Origin: Planctomycetota bacterium
GTDB taxonomy: Bacteria; Planctomycetota; Planctomycetia; Pirellulales; Lacipirellulaceae
DNA: 64,000 bases
Direction of reading: 5' to 3'
Assembly (NCBI GenBank): GCA_029259945.1
Contig: JAJDEF010000043.1
Coordinates: 1 to 64,000, forward strand
Part shown: positions 28,863-38,103 of the stretch, piece by piece
Layout: every line of letters begins with the position of its first letter
Numbering within the stretch: position 1 is the stretch's first letter
The notes under the pieces: generated by a model
Database searches by the model: none
What the model saw: only the letters and a program-made list of their open reading frames with translations
Told to the model about the DNA's origin: nothing
Made by a program: the position numbers and the translations under genes

Positions 28863-29190
28863 CTACGCTGCGACGCGAATGTACCGATGGTGCAACCCGC
28901 CGACTTGAGACAGTGCAATCACACTTCCTCTATCGGGAGGTTCTACCTCGCGAGGTAGAGGTGCGTTGCCATCAAGCGACATGTGCGCTCGCGCGTTGTT
29001 GTAATAATCGAAGTACTCGCGCAGAATGTGATTCAAGTGCCGCTCTCCGAGAACGATGACATGATCCAAACACTCTCGGCGCACTGAGCCAATCAGTCGT
29101 TCTACAAACGGATTCTGCCAGAGACTGTGGTAGGCCGTTTTGACCTCCTCGATGCCGAGACTCTTCACCCGCTGCTGAAAAACTTTGCCG
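28863..29190 (-). pseudogene. C-terminal fragment of integrase-core transposase
   Basis: The last 110 or so residues of an rve-type transposase: GKVFQQRVKSLGIEEVKTAY, then NPFVERLIGSVRRECLDH (catalytic Glu) and YYNNARAHMSLDGNAP. The N-terminal domain and first two catalytic residues are absent, and upstream of 29190 the frame loses similarity. It ends in RVAA like the intact enzyme at 885, so it is the same family but a different subgroup. The GTG at 29168 is not a real start. Confidence 0.8.
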
Positions 29191-29246
29191 TAATGCGATC
29201 TGGAAGATTGTCAGCTACTGGTGGTCGTTCATGATTTGCACGCGCG

Positions 29247-29915
29247 CTAATCCTCAAAAGCTCGCATGGTCACGGAAATGCGTCGTCCACCGTATCTCGC
29301 ACGCTTTGGGACGGCGTGCTGCCATGCCCTATTTGTTTCCCAAGGAAGAACAATAATTGAGCCATTTTTAGCTGGGTAGTCGAACGTCTGCTTCTCTTTG
29401 CCTTTTCCCTTGGTCATGCGAAAAATTCTCGTTTCGCCAAAACTCACGGTGACAATGGGTGAAAACTTGATCATGTTAATCGTGGAATCCGAATGAGGGC
29501 CGATGTACTCTTCGGGGCCAGAGTACCAGTTCAGAAGTATGCCATTGAGGTCCGAAAAAATTGTTTCTCTTGCAAAGTGAACGAGCGGTTGCAACAGTTT
29601 TGGTATGGGCAATGCTTTATTACAACGACCGCTGTAGGAATAATTCTTTCCATAGGCTTGTTGATCACGAGGCACTTCGACTTCTCGCCCAAACATCATA
29701 ATCTTGTGGCGTTTTGCCGGTCGCATTGACCAGCAATCCTCAATTCGTGTCTGATTCCAAATGAGTTCATCGGGGACTCGCCCGGTGAAGATTTGTTTGC
29801 CACCTTCGAGAATTGTCGTTGTTAGCAGGTCCGTGTTGAAGGCACTCATGAAGTGGCTGCTCCCAATAGTGCAAGTTGCACACCTATGTTCCGAATTTTT
29901 GACAAAAAGGTCCAT
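29247..29915 (-). CDS. AlkB-like 2-oxoglutarate/Fe(II) dioxygenase
   Basis: A 222-residue protein of the AlkB fold (ALKBH2/3-like). NWYSGPEEYIGPHSDS gives the HxD iron ligands, WQHAVPKR the distal histidine, and GRRISVTMR the arginine that binds 2-oxoglutarate. YGKNYSYSG matches the nucleotide-recognition loop. AlkB enzymes repair N-alkylated bases (1-methyladenine, 3-methylcytosine) in DNA or RNA by oxidative demethylation. I choose the ATG at 29915, preceded by GTGAGGCG. Starting at 29939 would overlap the upstream methyltransferase. The pairing with a methyltransferase is notable. Confidence 0.85.
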   Translation of the reverse strand: MDLFVKNSEHRCATCTIGSSHFMSAFNTDLLTTTILEGGKQIFTGRVPDELIWNQTRIEDCWSMRPAKRHKIMMFGREVEVPRDQQAYGKNYSYSGRCNKALPIPKLLQPLVHFARETIFSDLNGILLNWYSGPEEYIGPHSDSTINMIKFSPIVTVSFGETRIFRMTKGKGKEKQTFDYPAKNGSIIVLPWETNRAWQHAVPKRARYGGRRISVTMRAFED

Positions 29916-29922
29916 CGTCGCC

Positions 29923-31403
29923 TCACGCAGTCTTTTCAACGAGGATTACCGACGCCCCTCGCATTCGTTGCCTATCCGTCACATCGGTCGCACGTAAGTC
30001 ATCAATGTTGAATCGTTCCAAGTGCTCCCGCAAGTGTCGGACGGTCAGGTCCACGTCTTCGATAATAATCCGATCGGACATTCTCATTAACTGGCCAATC
30101 AAAGAGCGCCCACCAGAGAGTACAAATACACTTTCGTCAAACCGCCGAACGAGCACGTAAACAGTGTCGTCTCGTTCATCGACATTTCCGCCCGCTATCA
30201 AACGTATCGCTTTGAAATAGTCGGACAACGAAAACTGATAGAACATTGAGCCCTTCCTTAATCTCGTCTTCCTAATGCTGTGCTGAATCCTGTGTTGCAT
30301 GTTGGATTCTATCAGTTTTGCCGGATCAAACACGCTGCCGTTAAGGACAATGTCCTGTTGGTCCCGGCGGATTAACGCCATCGCCTCGAATCGCGACAGT
30401 TCTTCAATATGAAAGCGACTAAACACATCAAGCACGCGAAGCATCAAGACAAAATCAAAGCGGGAGGTTGCATTGTCGACATGATCCTCCACCCAGTCAA
30501 ACAGACTGTCTTGTTGAAACGCTAATCTGCGGAATATGAAAGGGTTTCGGTAAAACATATCAGCCAGTAACCTGTTTCTGTGGACCACATCAACCAGAGT
30601 CAACTGAAACGGCTTTTGATGACGAGCATACGTTTCTTGCATAAGTCGACTACTACTCGTGCCGAGCCACACGCCAAGTCTAAAACCCGGGGTTCGTTGC
30701 AATCACAATATTCGAATAGCTTGTCGAACACACTATCGAACAGCGTCTCGCTGCGTTTCTCCACCCACGGATCATTTCTGGATGTCAGAGATTTGAACAA
30801 CCGACCGATCAGCACATAGCTACCTGACTGATCCAGTGGCCCGACAGGCGGATAGATAAACAACTGAATGCTAGCGGCATTCGCGACTGGGATTCTTCTG
30901 TAATGACAATAAAGTCGACTGGCAGAAGAGTCGTTTATAAACGGAGATATCAGCGGCAAGAATTTCGGGTCGTCGAATGCCTTTGGCTGGGCAACCTTAC
31001 TCAGCAAGTACGCAGGGTTGCGTGCATTGATTGTCCCTGCCACCGTGTGGCCGTCTTGGTCAAAGATATGAAATGTCTCAAACCCAATAATCTTCTGCAA
31101 GAAGGGTAGTCCAATCTCTCCTCGCAAAACACGACTCAAGCATGATTTCAATAGTGTAAAATATGCCGACACGTACCTGCCGTAGCTTCTCGGGGCATAG
31201 ACGCTGCCAATCAAGTCGATCCAAGATGATTTCAACGATGCAAGCTGCTCTGCCAACGGCTGACAATCATTCCAATGGTCATCCCAGTCGAGCCTCTCAA
31301 CGCTAATCAAATGCTCAGCGTCAACTGTCACTGAGCAGATCAACTTCATATCTTCCAACGAGCGGCGGATTGCTCGCTGATTTCGCGCCTGGACTCGATT
31401 CAC
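29923..31403 (-). pseudogene. SAM-dependent methyltransferase, frameshifted
   Basis: Two overlapping frames together make one protein of about 460 residues. The upstream frame (31403 to about 30640) ends just after the SAM-binding motif I (RVLDLACGSARVVVDL). The downstream frame (about 30650 to 29923) continues with FQLTLVDVVHRNRLL, the motif II acidic residue, then FDFVLMLRVLDVFS. The switch lies near 30640-30645, in the sequence GACTTATGCAAG, and needs one added or lost base. Neither half alone would be a working class I methyltransferase. The N-terminal 200 residues are unfamiliar and the substrate is unknown. Either the gene is broken or the read has an indel. Confidence 0.7.
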
Positions 31404-31619
31404 CTGCAGTTCCCTCTCTTTTATCTAAACCCAACTAAGTCTCGAATTGACTGCAGGAGTTCCTGGCTGTCCGCAGTACCACAGCAAGGGAATATCCGAA
31501 TGATTGGTGTTCATGCGTACACTATACGCAATGCGTCGGCAAGTTTCAATCCACTTTAATGGCGTAGGGCAAAAAAGAGAGGCCACCAGAATAGTTACGA
31601 GCAATCGTAGTTGCGTTGA
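31404..31619. other. Intergenic, no feature seen
   Basis: The upstream region of the methyltransferase on the minus strand. No clear promoter, gene or repeat is visible before the recombinase tail begins. Confidence 0.4.
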
Positions 31620-31733
31620 AAGCCGAAACTAGGAAATAATCGCCCTGCCATAAGAATTTCTAGACATGAAAAAGAGGACGACAAATTGCAGTCGAAAATG
31701 GGGGGCATTTTGGGGGCAACATTGCCAATTTAA
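31620..31733 (+). pseudogene. 3' tail of a tyrosine recombinase gene (remnant)
   Basis: After a stop at 31617-31619 the frame reads 37 codons ending EKEDDKLQSKMGGILGATL followed by PI and a stop. It is the same C-terminal tail as at 2066-2107, with CAG in place of the TAG that breaks that copy. The catalytic domain (Arg, His-X-X-Arg and Tyr motifs) is absent. The tail stands 115 bp upstream of the core repeat at 31848, the same spacing as at copy A. Confidence 0.5.
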
Positions 31734-31873
31734 ACCCCATTGGACTACAATGTATGTCCAACGTTAAAACGAGTCTAACTTCTACGAGAGCAACCACTTC
31801 CAACACAAGCTAAGCACGTTCCCAATGTGCTTCCCACAACTTGAAATCGGATTCAAAATCCAGTGACCGCAAG
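31678..31873 (+). repeat. Long att-type repeat, copy C (core 31848-31873)
   Basis: 196 bp nearly identical to 2053-2247: recombinase tail, ACTACAATG spacer with TTAAAACGAGTCTAAC, TTCCCACAACTTGAAAT, then the core. It marks the junction between the signalling module and the nitrite-oxidoreductase-like module. Confidence 0.82.
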
Positions 31874-32049
31874 TCGAATGACGTTTGCATTCGAATTCAA
31901 TGCGAACACGCCGGCAAGGAAACATTTGCGTTCGCATTCGCCAAGTTCTCATTACTTGAATACCACAATACTGAGGGCAAATTGGGGGCACCATTGGGTT
32001 CGTAGGGGTGTCGCATTGCTGTCTTGTCTGTCGTCAGGCTCATACGATT

Positions 32050-32312
32050 GGAAATCGTTTCGTTACGTGTCCGCGATGTCATCCTACCGGGCGATATGAA
32101 AGATCTGATGAACAAGGTCACCGAGGCCAGAAGGTGGCCGAGGCGAACCTGATTTCCCGACGTGAAGAGAAACGGCGGCTATGCGTAGCCAGTCGAACAC
32201 TGCCCAGCTATTGGCTGACACCGTTCGCAAATTTCACGAAAACTTACTCTTTTATTCTTGTGTTGCAATGGAAAAACTGGTATTTGTGGCCATCGAGAGG
32301 TACTTGCAATGA
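32050..32312 (+). pseudogene. Slipin/stomatin (SPFH) gene fragment with frameshifts
   Basis: Three reading frames used in turn give a recognisable SPFH C-terminal stretch: VRDVILPGDMKDLMNKVTEA, then QKVAEANLISRREE, then AAMRSQSNTAQLLADTVRKF and on to IERYLQ-stop. In slipins these segments are continuous (RDVILP..., EAEKRAEAN..., RREETAATRSLLNTAKLL). Two frameshifts near 32130 and 32170 and the missing N-terminus make it a pseudogene. Its final stop overlaps the ATG of the Rrf2 gene, so that gene may have been read through from it. Confidence 0.6.
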
Positions 32313-32773
32313 CTCCTTACGGCAAAACCGCACAGAACGCGATCGCGGCCATGAGCCGATTGGCAGAGGTCTACGCAGAAAAACGTCTGCTTTCTTCGAT
32401 CGACATCGCCCGCGATCGACAACTGGCTCGGACGCTCATCGCAAAGTTATTGACTATGCTCTCGCAAGCGGGGCTGGTTGTGGGTGAGCGAGGTCCGGGA
32501 GGCGGCTATCGGCTTGCCCGCACGCCGAGAAAGATATCGCTATTCGACATCGTGTCGGTGTTTGAGCGAATGGAAGACCGAATCGTCTGTCCTTTCGGAC
32601 CAGAGTGGTGCGGCAAGAAAGATTCCTGCCCGCTCCATGATACCTATGTGCAGTTTAACGAGCAATTCGACTCGTTTCTCAGGCAGACGAGGCTCGACGT
32701 ATTTCCGCCCATGGATTGTATAGCTGTGACGAAGAAGAAAAGGAAGCGAAAAACGAAGCAACCGGCGAGATAG
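32309..32773 (+). CDS. Rrf2-family Fe-S regulator (NsrR/IscR-like)
   Basis: A 154-residue Rrf2 regulator with winged helix-turn-helix at the N-terminus and the family motif VGERGPGGGYRLAR in the wing. Three cysteines in VCPFGPEWCGKKDSCPLHD (C-x6-C-x5-C) can hold an Fe-S cluster, as in NsrR (nitric oxide) and IscR. I start at the ATG of MTPYGKTAQNAI, which overlaps the stop of the slipin remnant. It sits just upstream of the cytochrome/molybdoenzyme genes and is their obvious candidate regulator, probably responding to NO or redox state. The C-terminus is a lysine-rich tail. Confidence 0.85.
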   Translation: MTPYGKTAQNAIAAMSRLAEVYAEKRLLSSIDIARDRQLARTLIAKLLTMLSQAGLVVGERGPGGGYRLARTPRKISLFDIVSVFERMEDRIVCPFGPEWCGKKDSCPLHDTYVQFNEQFDSFLRQTRLDVFPPMDCIAVTKKKRKRKTKQPAR

Positions 32774-32784
32774 CCGCAACGTTA

Positions 32785-32808
32785 CTTCATGAATCATGCG
32801 CAATGAAG
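32785..32808. promoter_or_regulatory. Inverted repeat upstream of molybdoenzyme operon
   Basis: CTTCAT and ATGAAG form a 6-bp inverted repeat 12 bases apart, about 45 bp before the cytochrome gene start. Spacing and position suit an operator for the adjacent Rrf2 protein. No regulator assignment can be proved from one site. Confidence 0.3.
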
Positions 32809-32851
32809 ATCAATCGCAACACCTAACGGTGTGAGAAAGGGAGCGCAAACC

Positions 32852-34516
32852 ATGAGACGCGGAGAGAAACATCAGATCAACGTACCGGTAAGAGTGACGA
32901 CTTCTTTGACAGTTGTCAGTATGATTGTCTCCCTTAGCTTGATGGGCTGTCAGCGTGCTTCCGCGGTGTCACCACCCTCGGGGAAAGAGCTCTTTGCCCT
33001 CCATTGTGCCGCATGTCATGGCCAGAATGGAGACAGCAAAGGAATTGCAGCGGCATTCTTGTTCCCCAAGCCGCGGGACTTCCGTGCCGGACGGTTTCGG
33101 CTGGTAAGCACTTCGAACAATGTCCCCACCCGCGAGGACTTGCACGCCGTGCTACTTCGCGGCATGCCCGGTTCTTCGATGCCACCTTGGGAGCACCTCG
33201 GGCAGGCAGAACGTGAGGCGATTGTCGACGAGGTGCTTCTGATGAGAAAAGAAGGGGCACGTGAATTCTTCATCGGTTATCTCAGAGAAGAGGAAGAACT
33301 GACGGAAGAAGAAATCGCTGAAGAAGAGGTTCAGGCAGATATCGACGACTACGTACAGCGATTCACGACTCCTGGTGAAAGCCGCAGTGTGCCCGCGATC
33401 GGGTCGCCCGACAGGGAGTCCATTGCTCGCGGTCGTGACGTCTATACCAAACAGAGCTGCCACTCTTGTCACGGAAAGGAAGGCAGGGGCGACGGCGTGG
33501 AGAAGATGGTGGACGGTGAGGGATTGCCCACAAGTCCGCGCGATTTCACGCTAGGCATCTTCAAGGGTGGCCACGACGGAGCGTCTCTGTTTCGCCGAGT
33601 TGCTTATGGAATGCCCGGCACACCGATGCCTGGTTCGAGTGCGTTGAAGCCCGAAGAAGTTGTCGACCTGGTCCATTTTATTCGTTCCTTGTCTAGCGAA
33701 GAGGTACGATTGGCAGCAATCATGAATCGCACAAGGATCGTCGCAAAATCCGTCAATGCGATGCCAGAACCCTTCGATTCGAATGTTTGGTCGGAAATTG
33801 CGCAGGTCAACCTGAGGATCATGCCACTTTGGTGGCGCAATGACGTGGATCCCGACCTCCAAGTACAGGCCATCCATGATGGCAAAACGATCGCCGTGCG
33901 AATCTCTTGGGACGACCCATCGCATGACGAACATGCGACCCAAAGCGAGTCGTTCGAGGATGCCGTGGCGATGGAGCTATATCGCGGCAACGCGGAACCA
34001 TTCCTTGGCATGGGGAGTGCGGACCAGTCGGTGGACGTCTGGTTCTGGGATGCGGATCGGCAGACGTCCCTCGATGTCGAAGATCAATACCCAAACATCG
34101 TGGCCGACATCTATCCCTTCAGCGAGAACCTCGCTGCCACAGCGGAATATCGCCGCGAAGGAACCTTACGGGCTGATCAGCCCAGTATCAGCTTGCCCGC
34201 TGTCGCGGCAGGAAATCAGATCGTTCCGTGTCCACCTGCAATGTCTGGTGGTTCTAACCTGAATGTCGGCGGACCGGGAAGCGTCACCTTTCGCATTCCC
34301 AAGAACCAGTTTGTCACCGCCGTTGGACAATGGAAAGAAGGACGTTGGACGGTTGTGATGCGGCGGGCGCTTTCGGTCGATTCGCCCGATGAAGGCATCT
34401 CGCTTCGACCGGGCGGGAAAGCGTCGGTCGCATTTGCGATCTGGAACGGTTCGCGTAGGGATCGCGATGGCCAGAAGTTGATCACGATTTGGCAAGGTCT
34501 TGAATTGGAGAAGTAA
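32852..34516 (+). CDS. Diheme cytochrome c fused to NxrC/EbdC-like gamma subunit
   Basis: A 554-residue exported lipoprotein. The lipobox LSLMGC lies near residue 33. Two class I cytochrome c domains follow: HCAACHGQNGD with distal Met in GMPGSSMPPW, and SCHSCHGKEGR with Met in GMPGTPMPG. An acidic linker (EEEELTEEEIAEEEV) separates them. The C-terminal 260 residues are an ethylbenzene-dehydrogenase-type heme b domain (LQVQAIHDGKTIAVRISWDD, DVWFWDADRQ, GQWKEGRWTVVMRRAL). It would pass electrons between the catalytic dimer and periplasmic carriers. The ATG follows AAAGGGAG. The catalytic subunit starts 69 bp downstream. Confidence 0.87.
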   Translation: MRRGEKHQINVPVRVTTSLTVVSMIVSLSLMGCQRASAVSPPSGKELFALHCAACHGQNGDSKGIAAAFLFPKPRDFRAGRFRLVSTSNNVPTREDLHAVLLRGMPGSSMPPWEHLGQAEREAIVDEVLLMRKEGAREFFIGYLREEEELTEEEIAEEEVQADIDDYVQRFTTPGESRSVPAIGSPDRESIARGRDVYTKQSCHSCHGKEGRGDGVEKMVDGEGLPTSPRDFTLGIFKGGHDGASLFRRVAYGMPGTPMPGSSALKPEEVVDLVHFIRSLSSEEVRLAAIMNRTRIVAKSVNAMPEPFDSNVWSEIAQVNLRIMPLWWRNDVDPDLQVQAIHDGKTIAVRISWDDPSHDEHATQSESFEDAVAMELYRGNAEPFLGMGSADQSVDVWFWDADRQTSLDVEDQYPNIVADIYPFSENLAATAEYRREGTLRADQPSISLPAVAAGNQIVPCPPAMSGGSNLNVGGPGSVTFRIPKNQFVTAVGQWKEGRWTVVMRRALSVDSPDEGISLRPGGKASVAFAIWNGSRRDRDGQKLITIWQGLELEK

Positions 34517-34585
34517 CCGCGGAAAAAACGAGTGGGATTTTGTGCTTCACCACGCAGGCACTATGGCTACCTAAGGAGCGAATCG

Positions 34586-37500
34586 ATGAATGTTTCACGC
34601 CGCCATTTCCTGGAAACGTGTGCCGCTAGCGGTGGATCGCTGTTGGCTGCAGGAGCGCAATCCTGGGCTTTCGCACCACTAAGCGTCGACAACCCCCTGG
34701 GAGCCTACCCGAATCGCGGTTGGGAAAAGGTTTGCCTTGACCAGTATCTCTACGACGACACATTTACCTGGATTTGCGCCCCGAATGACACGCATATGTG
34801 CCGACTTCGGGCGTTTGTGCGCAATGGCGTCATGATCCGCAGCGAGCAGAACTACGACCACGACCGCTGCGGCGACTTGTATGGCAACAAGGCGACCAAG
34901 GCTTGGAATCCGCGTGGCTGTCCGAAAGGATTCACCATGCAGCGGCGGGTTTACGGTCCCTATCGACTCAAAGGACCGGTGCTTCGCCGGGGTTGGAAAC
35001 AATGGGTCGACGACGGTTGTCCGTCGCTGTCGGACAATCCGGCACTACGTACAAAATACAAGTTTGATGATCGAGGCAATGATAGCTATGCGAGAATGTC
35101 GTGGGACGAAGTGTCGAAATACGTTGCCGAAGCATTGCACGCTATCTCAGGGACGTATAGCGGCGACGAAGGCGCAGCGCGTCTAAAGAAGGATGGCTAC
35201 GAACAGCGGATGATCGACAAGGTAGAAGGAGCTGGCACGCGCGTCGTCAAGATTGGCTCCAATCTCCCCATTCACGGCGTGGTAGGCAAGTTTGGCATCT
35301 ATCGCTTTGCCAACGTGCTCGGTCTGTTGGACCACCACATTCGCAACGTGCCACCGGAAGAAGCACGCGGCGCACGCGACTGGAACGAATACACGTGGCG
35401 CGGCGATCAAGCCCCGGGCCACCCGTTTGTTCACGGTTTGCAAACGGCAGACATGGATTTCAACGACATGCGATTCTGCAAGCTGATCATACAAATCGGC
35501 AAAAACCTGATCGAAAACAAGATGCCCGAGTCGCATTGGCTGAACGAGTGCATGGAGCGCGGGGCGAAGCTGGTGGATATAGCGCCTGAGTACAACTGCC
35601 CGGCGACCAAATCGAACTACTGGATCAGCGTGCGTCCGGGGTTGTCGGACTTGGCGGTGTTGTTGGGCGTGACCAAAATCATGCTCGACAACAACTGGTA
35701 CAAGCCGGACTTTTGCCGTCGTTTTACCGATTTCCCCTTGTTGGTGCGAACCGACAACCTTCAGCGTTTACGGCCGGAAGATATTCAGGCGGACTATCAA
35801 CCGAAAGACATCCGCGGCGGACCGTCTTACAAAATACAGGGCCTAACCGACACGCAACGGGCGAAGGTTGGCGACTTTTGTGTTTGGGACAGCGACGCAA
35901 ACCGAGTTGCTTTTATCAGCCGTGACGAAGTGGGCGTCCATTCGAAAATCATCGCTGCGCTCGAAGGCACGTTTCGAGTGAAGCTTGCCGATGGTGGCGA
36001 AGCAGAAGTGATGCCGGTCATGGAAATGTACAAACGGCATCTGGCGGATTACGACGAGAAAACAGTGGAAGAGATCTCGGGCGCACCAGCTCACTTGGTT
36101 CGACGTTTAGCTGAGGATATATGGCAGACGACCGAGGCGGGGCATCCCGTAGCGATTCACATCGGCGAGGGCGTGAATCACTATTTCCACGCGACGCTGC
36201 ACAATCGTGCGACGTACCTTCCCCTGCTACTTACAGGCAACATTGGCAAACACGGTGCGGGATCGTTCACGTGGGCAGGCAACTATAAAGGTGCGCTGCT
36301 CCAGGCGTCGTCGTGGAGCGGGCCCGGCGTCGGCAGCTACACGCACGAAGATCCGTTCGCTCCGGTACTCAACGAGAATGCACGCATTACCCGTGGCAAC
36401 CTTCGGCATACAACCGACACGGAAGACCCCTCGTATTGGGCCAGTGGAGAAAAGACGCTCACAGTGGACCTTCCCAACGGCGACAAGCGATGCTTTACCG
36501 GTGAATCGCACATGCCTACGCCGACGAAGGTCGTGTGGTACAACAACGCAAACTTCTTGAACCAGGCGAAATGGGTCTACAACATTATCGCCAATGTGCT
36601 TCCCAAAGTAGACATGATTGTCGATCAGCAGATCGAATGGACTGGTAGCGCGGAATACTCCGATGTTGTGCTGCCGGTCAATTCGTGGGTCGAAATTCAG
36701 GACTACGAATGCGGCGGTTCTTGCTCGAATCCGTTTCTGCAGATATGGAAAGGGGGAATCAAGCCGGTTCACGACACCGTAGACGACGGCATGGTTTTCG
36801 CCAAAGTTGCCGACGCGCTGGCAGCTAAGACTGGCGACAAACGATTTTCCGACTACTTCAAGTTTGTCACCGAAGGCAAAGCCAAGATTTATCTTCAACG
36901 CGTTTTCGACAACAGCACCACCACGCGTGGCAAGGACGGGCCGTATGACGTCGACAAGTTTATCGCGGGCGAATACGGCGGCGAACCGGGTGCGGGCCTG
37001 ATGTTGTTCCGCACCTACCCTCGAGTTCCGTTTTACGAGCAGATTCACGACTCGATTCCGTTCTACACCGACAGCGGTCGGCTGCACAGCTACTGCGACA
37101 TCCCCGAAGCAATCGAATACGGCGAGAATTTATGCGTGCATCGCGAAGGCGTTGAGGCAACGCCCTACTTGCCGAACGTGATCGTGTCGACCAGTCCGTT
37201 CATCCGACCTATCGACTATGGCATTTCGCACGACACGCTCGACGCTGACTTACGACAAGTCCGCAACGTGAAGATGTCTTGGGACGAGGCAAAGAAGACG
37301 GTCAACCCGCTGTGGGCACAGGGTTATTCGTTTTTCTGTTGCACTCCCAAGAGCCGTCATTCAACCCACTCGTCTTGGTCTACCGTCGATTGGCATTGGA
37401 TCTGGAGCGACAACTTCGGCGATCCCCATCGCACCGACAAGCGATCGCCGGGCGTAGCCGATCGCCAAATTCAAATCAATCCGCAAGCCGCTCGCGATCT

Positions 37501-38053
37501 GGGATTGAATGAAGGGGACTATGTGTGGGTCGATGCCAACGAGCTCGATCGTCCGTACATCGGCTGGAAGGACGACGACGGTCCGCGCCACAAGGCATTC
37601 CGTTGCATGGTTCGTGTGAAGTTCAACCCAGGTTTGCCTTACAGCTTCACAATCATGAAGCACACCGGGTGGATTGCCAGCGAGCGGTCGGTTAAGGCTC
37701 ATGAAACACGTCCCGACGGCCGGGCGTTGGTCGCTGAGACCGGCTACCAATCCAGCTACCGCTATGGCTCGCACCAAAGCATCACGCGAAATTGGATGAT
37801 GCCGATGCACCAGACTGATACACTGTTCCACAAAAAAACGGGCGCAATGGGTTTCACGTTTGGGTTCGACGTAGATAACCATGCGATCAACACGGTTCCG
37901 AAAGAAACATTGATCCGCATCACTAAGGCCGAAGATGGCGGCATTGGCGGGGTCGGTTTGTGGAAGCCGGCCGAATCGGGCTACAGCCCAGGTTCGGACA
38001 CACCCCAGAACGATCAGTATCTGATCGGTGGATACGTGATGGTAAAAACGTAA
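34586..38053 (+). CDS. nxrA: NXR/periplasmic Nar-type molybdopterin oxidoreductase, catalytic subunit
   Basis: A 1155-residue type II DMSO-reductase-family enzyme with a Tat signal (SRRHFLE). The FS0 cluster motif is C64-x3-D68-x3-C72-x39-C112, with Asp in place of one Cys. Segments such as WNPRGCPKGFTMQRRVYGPY and GDQAPGHPFVHGLQTADMD resemble NxrA of Nitrospira and anammox bacteria rather than cytoplasmic NarG. It would interconvert nitrite and nitrate on the outer face of the cytoplasmic membrane using bis-MGD molybdenum. I start at the ATG after AAGGAG. An upstream GTG is rejected because it would bury the Tat motif. The direction of catalysis cannot be read from sequence. Confidence 0.87.
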   Translation: MNVSRRHFLETCAASGGSLLAAGAQSWAFAPLSVDNPLGAYPNRGWEKVCLDQYLYDDTFTWICAPNDTHMCRLRAFVRNGVMIRSEQNYDHDRCGDLYGNKATKAWNPRGCPKGFTMQRRVYGPYRLKGPVLRRGWKQWVDDGCPSLSDNPALRTKYKFDDRGNDSYARMSWDEVSKYVAEALHAISGTYSGDEGAARLKKDGYEQRMIDKVEGAGTRVVKIGSNLPIHGVVGKFGIYRFANVLGLLDHHIRNVPPEEARGARDWNEYTWRGDQAPGHPFVHGLQTADMDFNDMRFCKLIIQIGKNLIENKMPESHWLNECMERGAKLVDIAPEYNCPATKSNYWISVRPGLSDLAVLLGVTKIMLDNNWYKPDFCRRFTDFPLLVRTDNLQRLRPEDIQADYQPKDIRGGPSYKIQGLTDTQRAKVGDFCVWDSDANRVAFISRDEVGVHSKIIAALEGTFRVKLADGGEAEVMPVMEMYKRHLADYDEKTVEEISGAPAHLVRRLAEDIWQTTEAGHPVAIHIGEGVNHYFHATLHNRATYLPLLLTGNIGKHGAGSFTWAGNYKGALLQASSWSGPGVGSYTHEDPFAPVLNENARITRGNLRHTTDTEDPSYWASGEKTLTVDLPNGDKRCFTGESHMPTPTKVVWYNNANFLNQAKWVYNIIANVLPKVDMIVDQQIEWTGSAEYSDVVLPVNSWVEIQDYECGGSCSNPFLQIWKGGIKPVHDTVDDGMVFAKVADALAAKTGDKRFSDYFKFVTEGKAKIYLQRVFDNSTTTRGKDGPYDVDKFIAGEYGGEPGAGLMLFRTYPRVPFYEQIHDSIPFYTDSGRLHSYCDIPEAIEYGENLCVHREGVEATPYLPNVIVSTSPFIRPIDYGISHDTLDADLRQVRNVKMSWDEAKKTVNPLWAQGYSFFCCTPKSRHSTHSSWSTVDWHWIWSDNFGDPHRTDKRSPGVADRQIQINPQAARDLGLNEGDYVWVDANELDRPYIGWKDDDGPRHKAFRCMVRVKFNPGLPYSFTIMKHTGWIASERSVKAHETRPDGRALVAETGYQSSYRYGSHQSITRNWMMPMHQTDTLFHKKTGAMGFTFGFDVDNHAINTVPKETLIRITKAEDGGIGGVGLWKPAESGYSPGSDTPQNDQYLIGGYVMVKT

Positions 38054-38103
38054 TCGTCCGCTCACCGATTCCCGAGAATATGCGAAATTGAAGGAAAGCA
38101 AAC

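Noticed and set aside
30636..30650. Programmed frameshift in the methyltransferase
   Set aside because: There is no slippery heptamer or downstream stem that I can see. A simple indel explains it better.
34586..38053. Cytoplasmic NarG nitrate reductase
   Set aside because: The Tat signal, the Asp in the first Fe-S motif, the fused cytochrome c/gamma subunit and the lack of a NarI gene argue against classical NarGHI.
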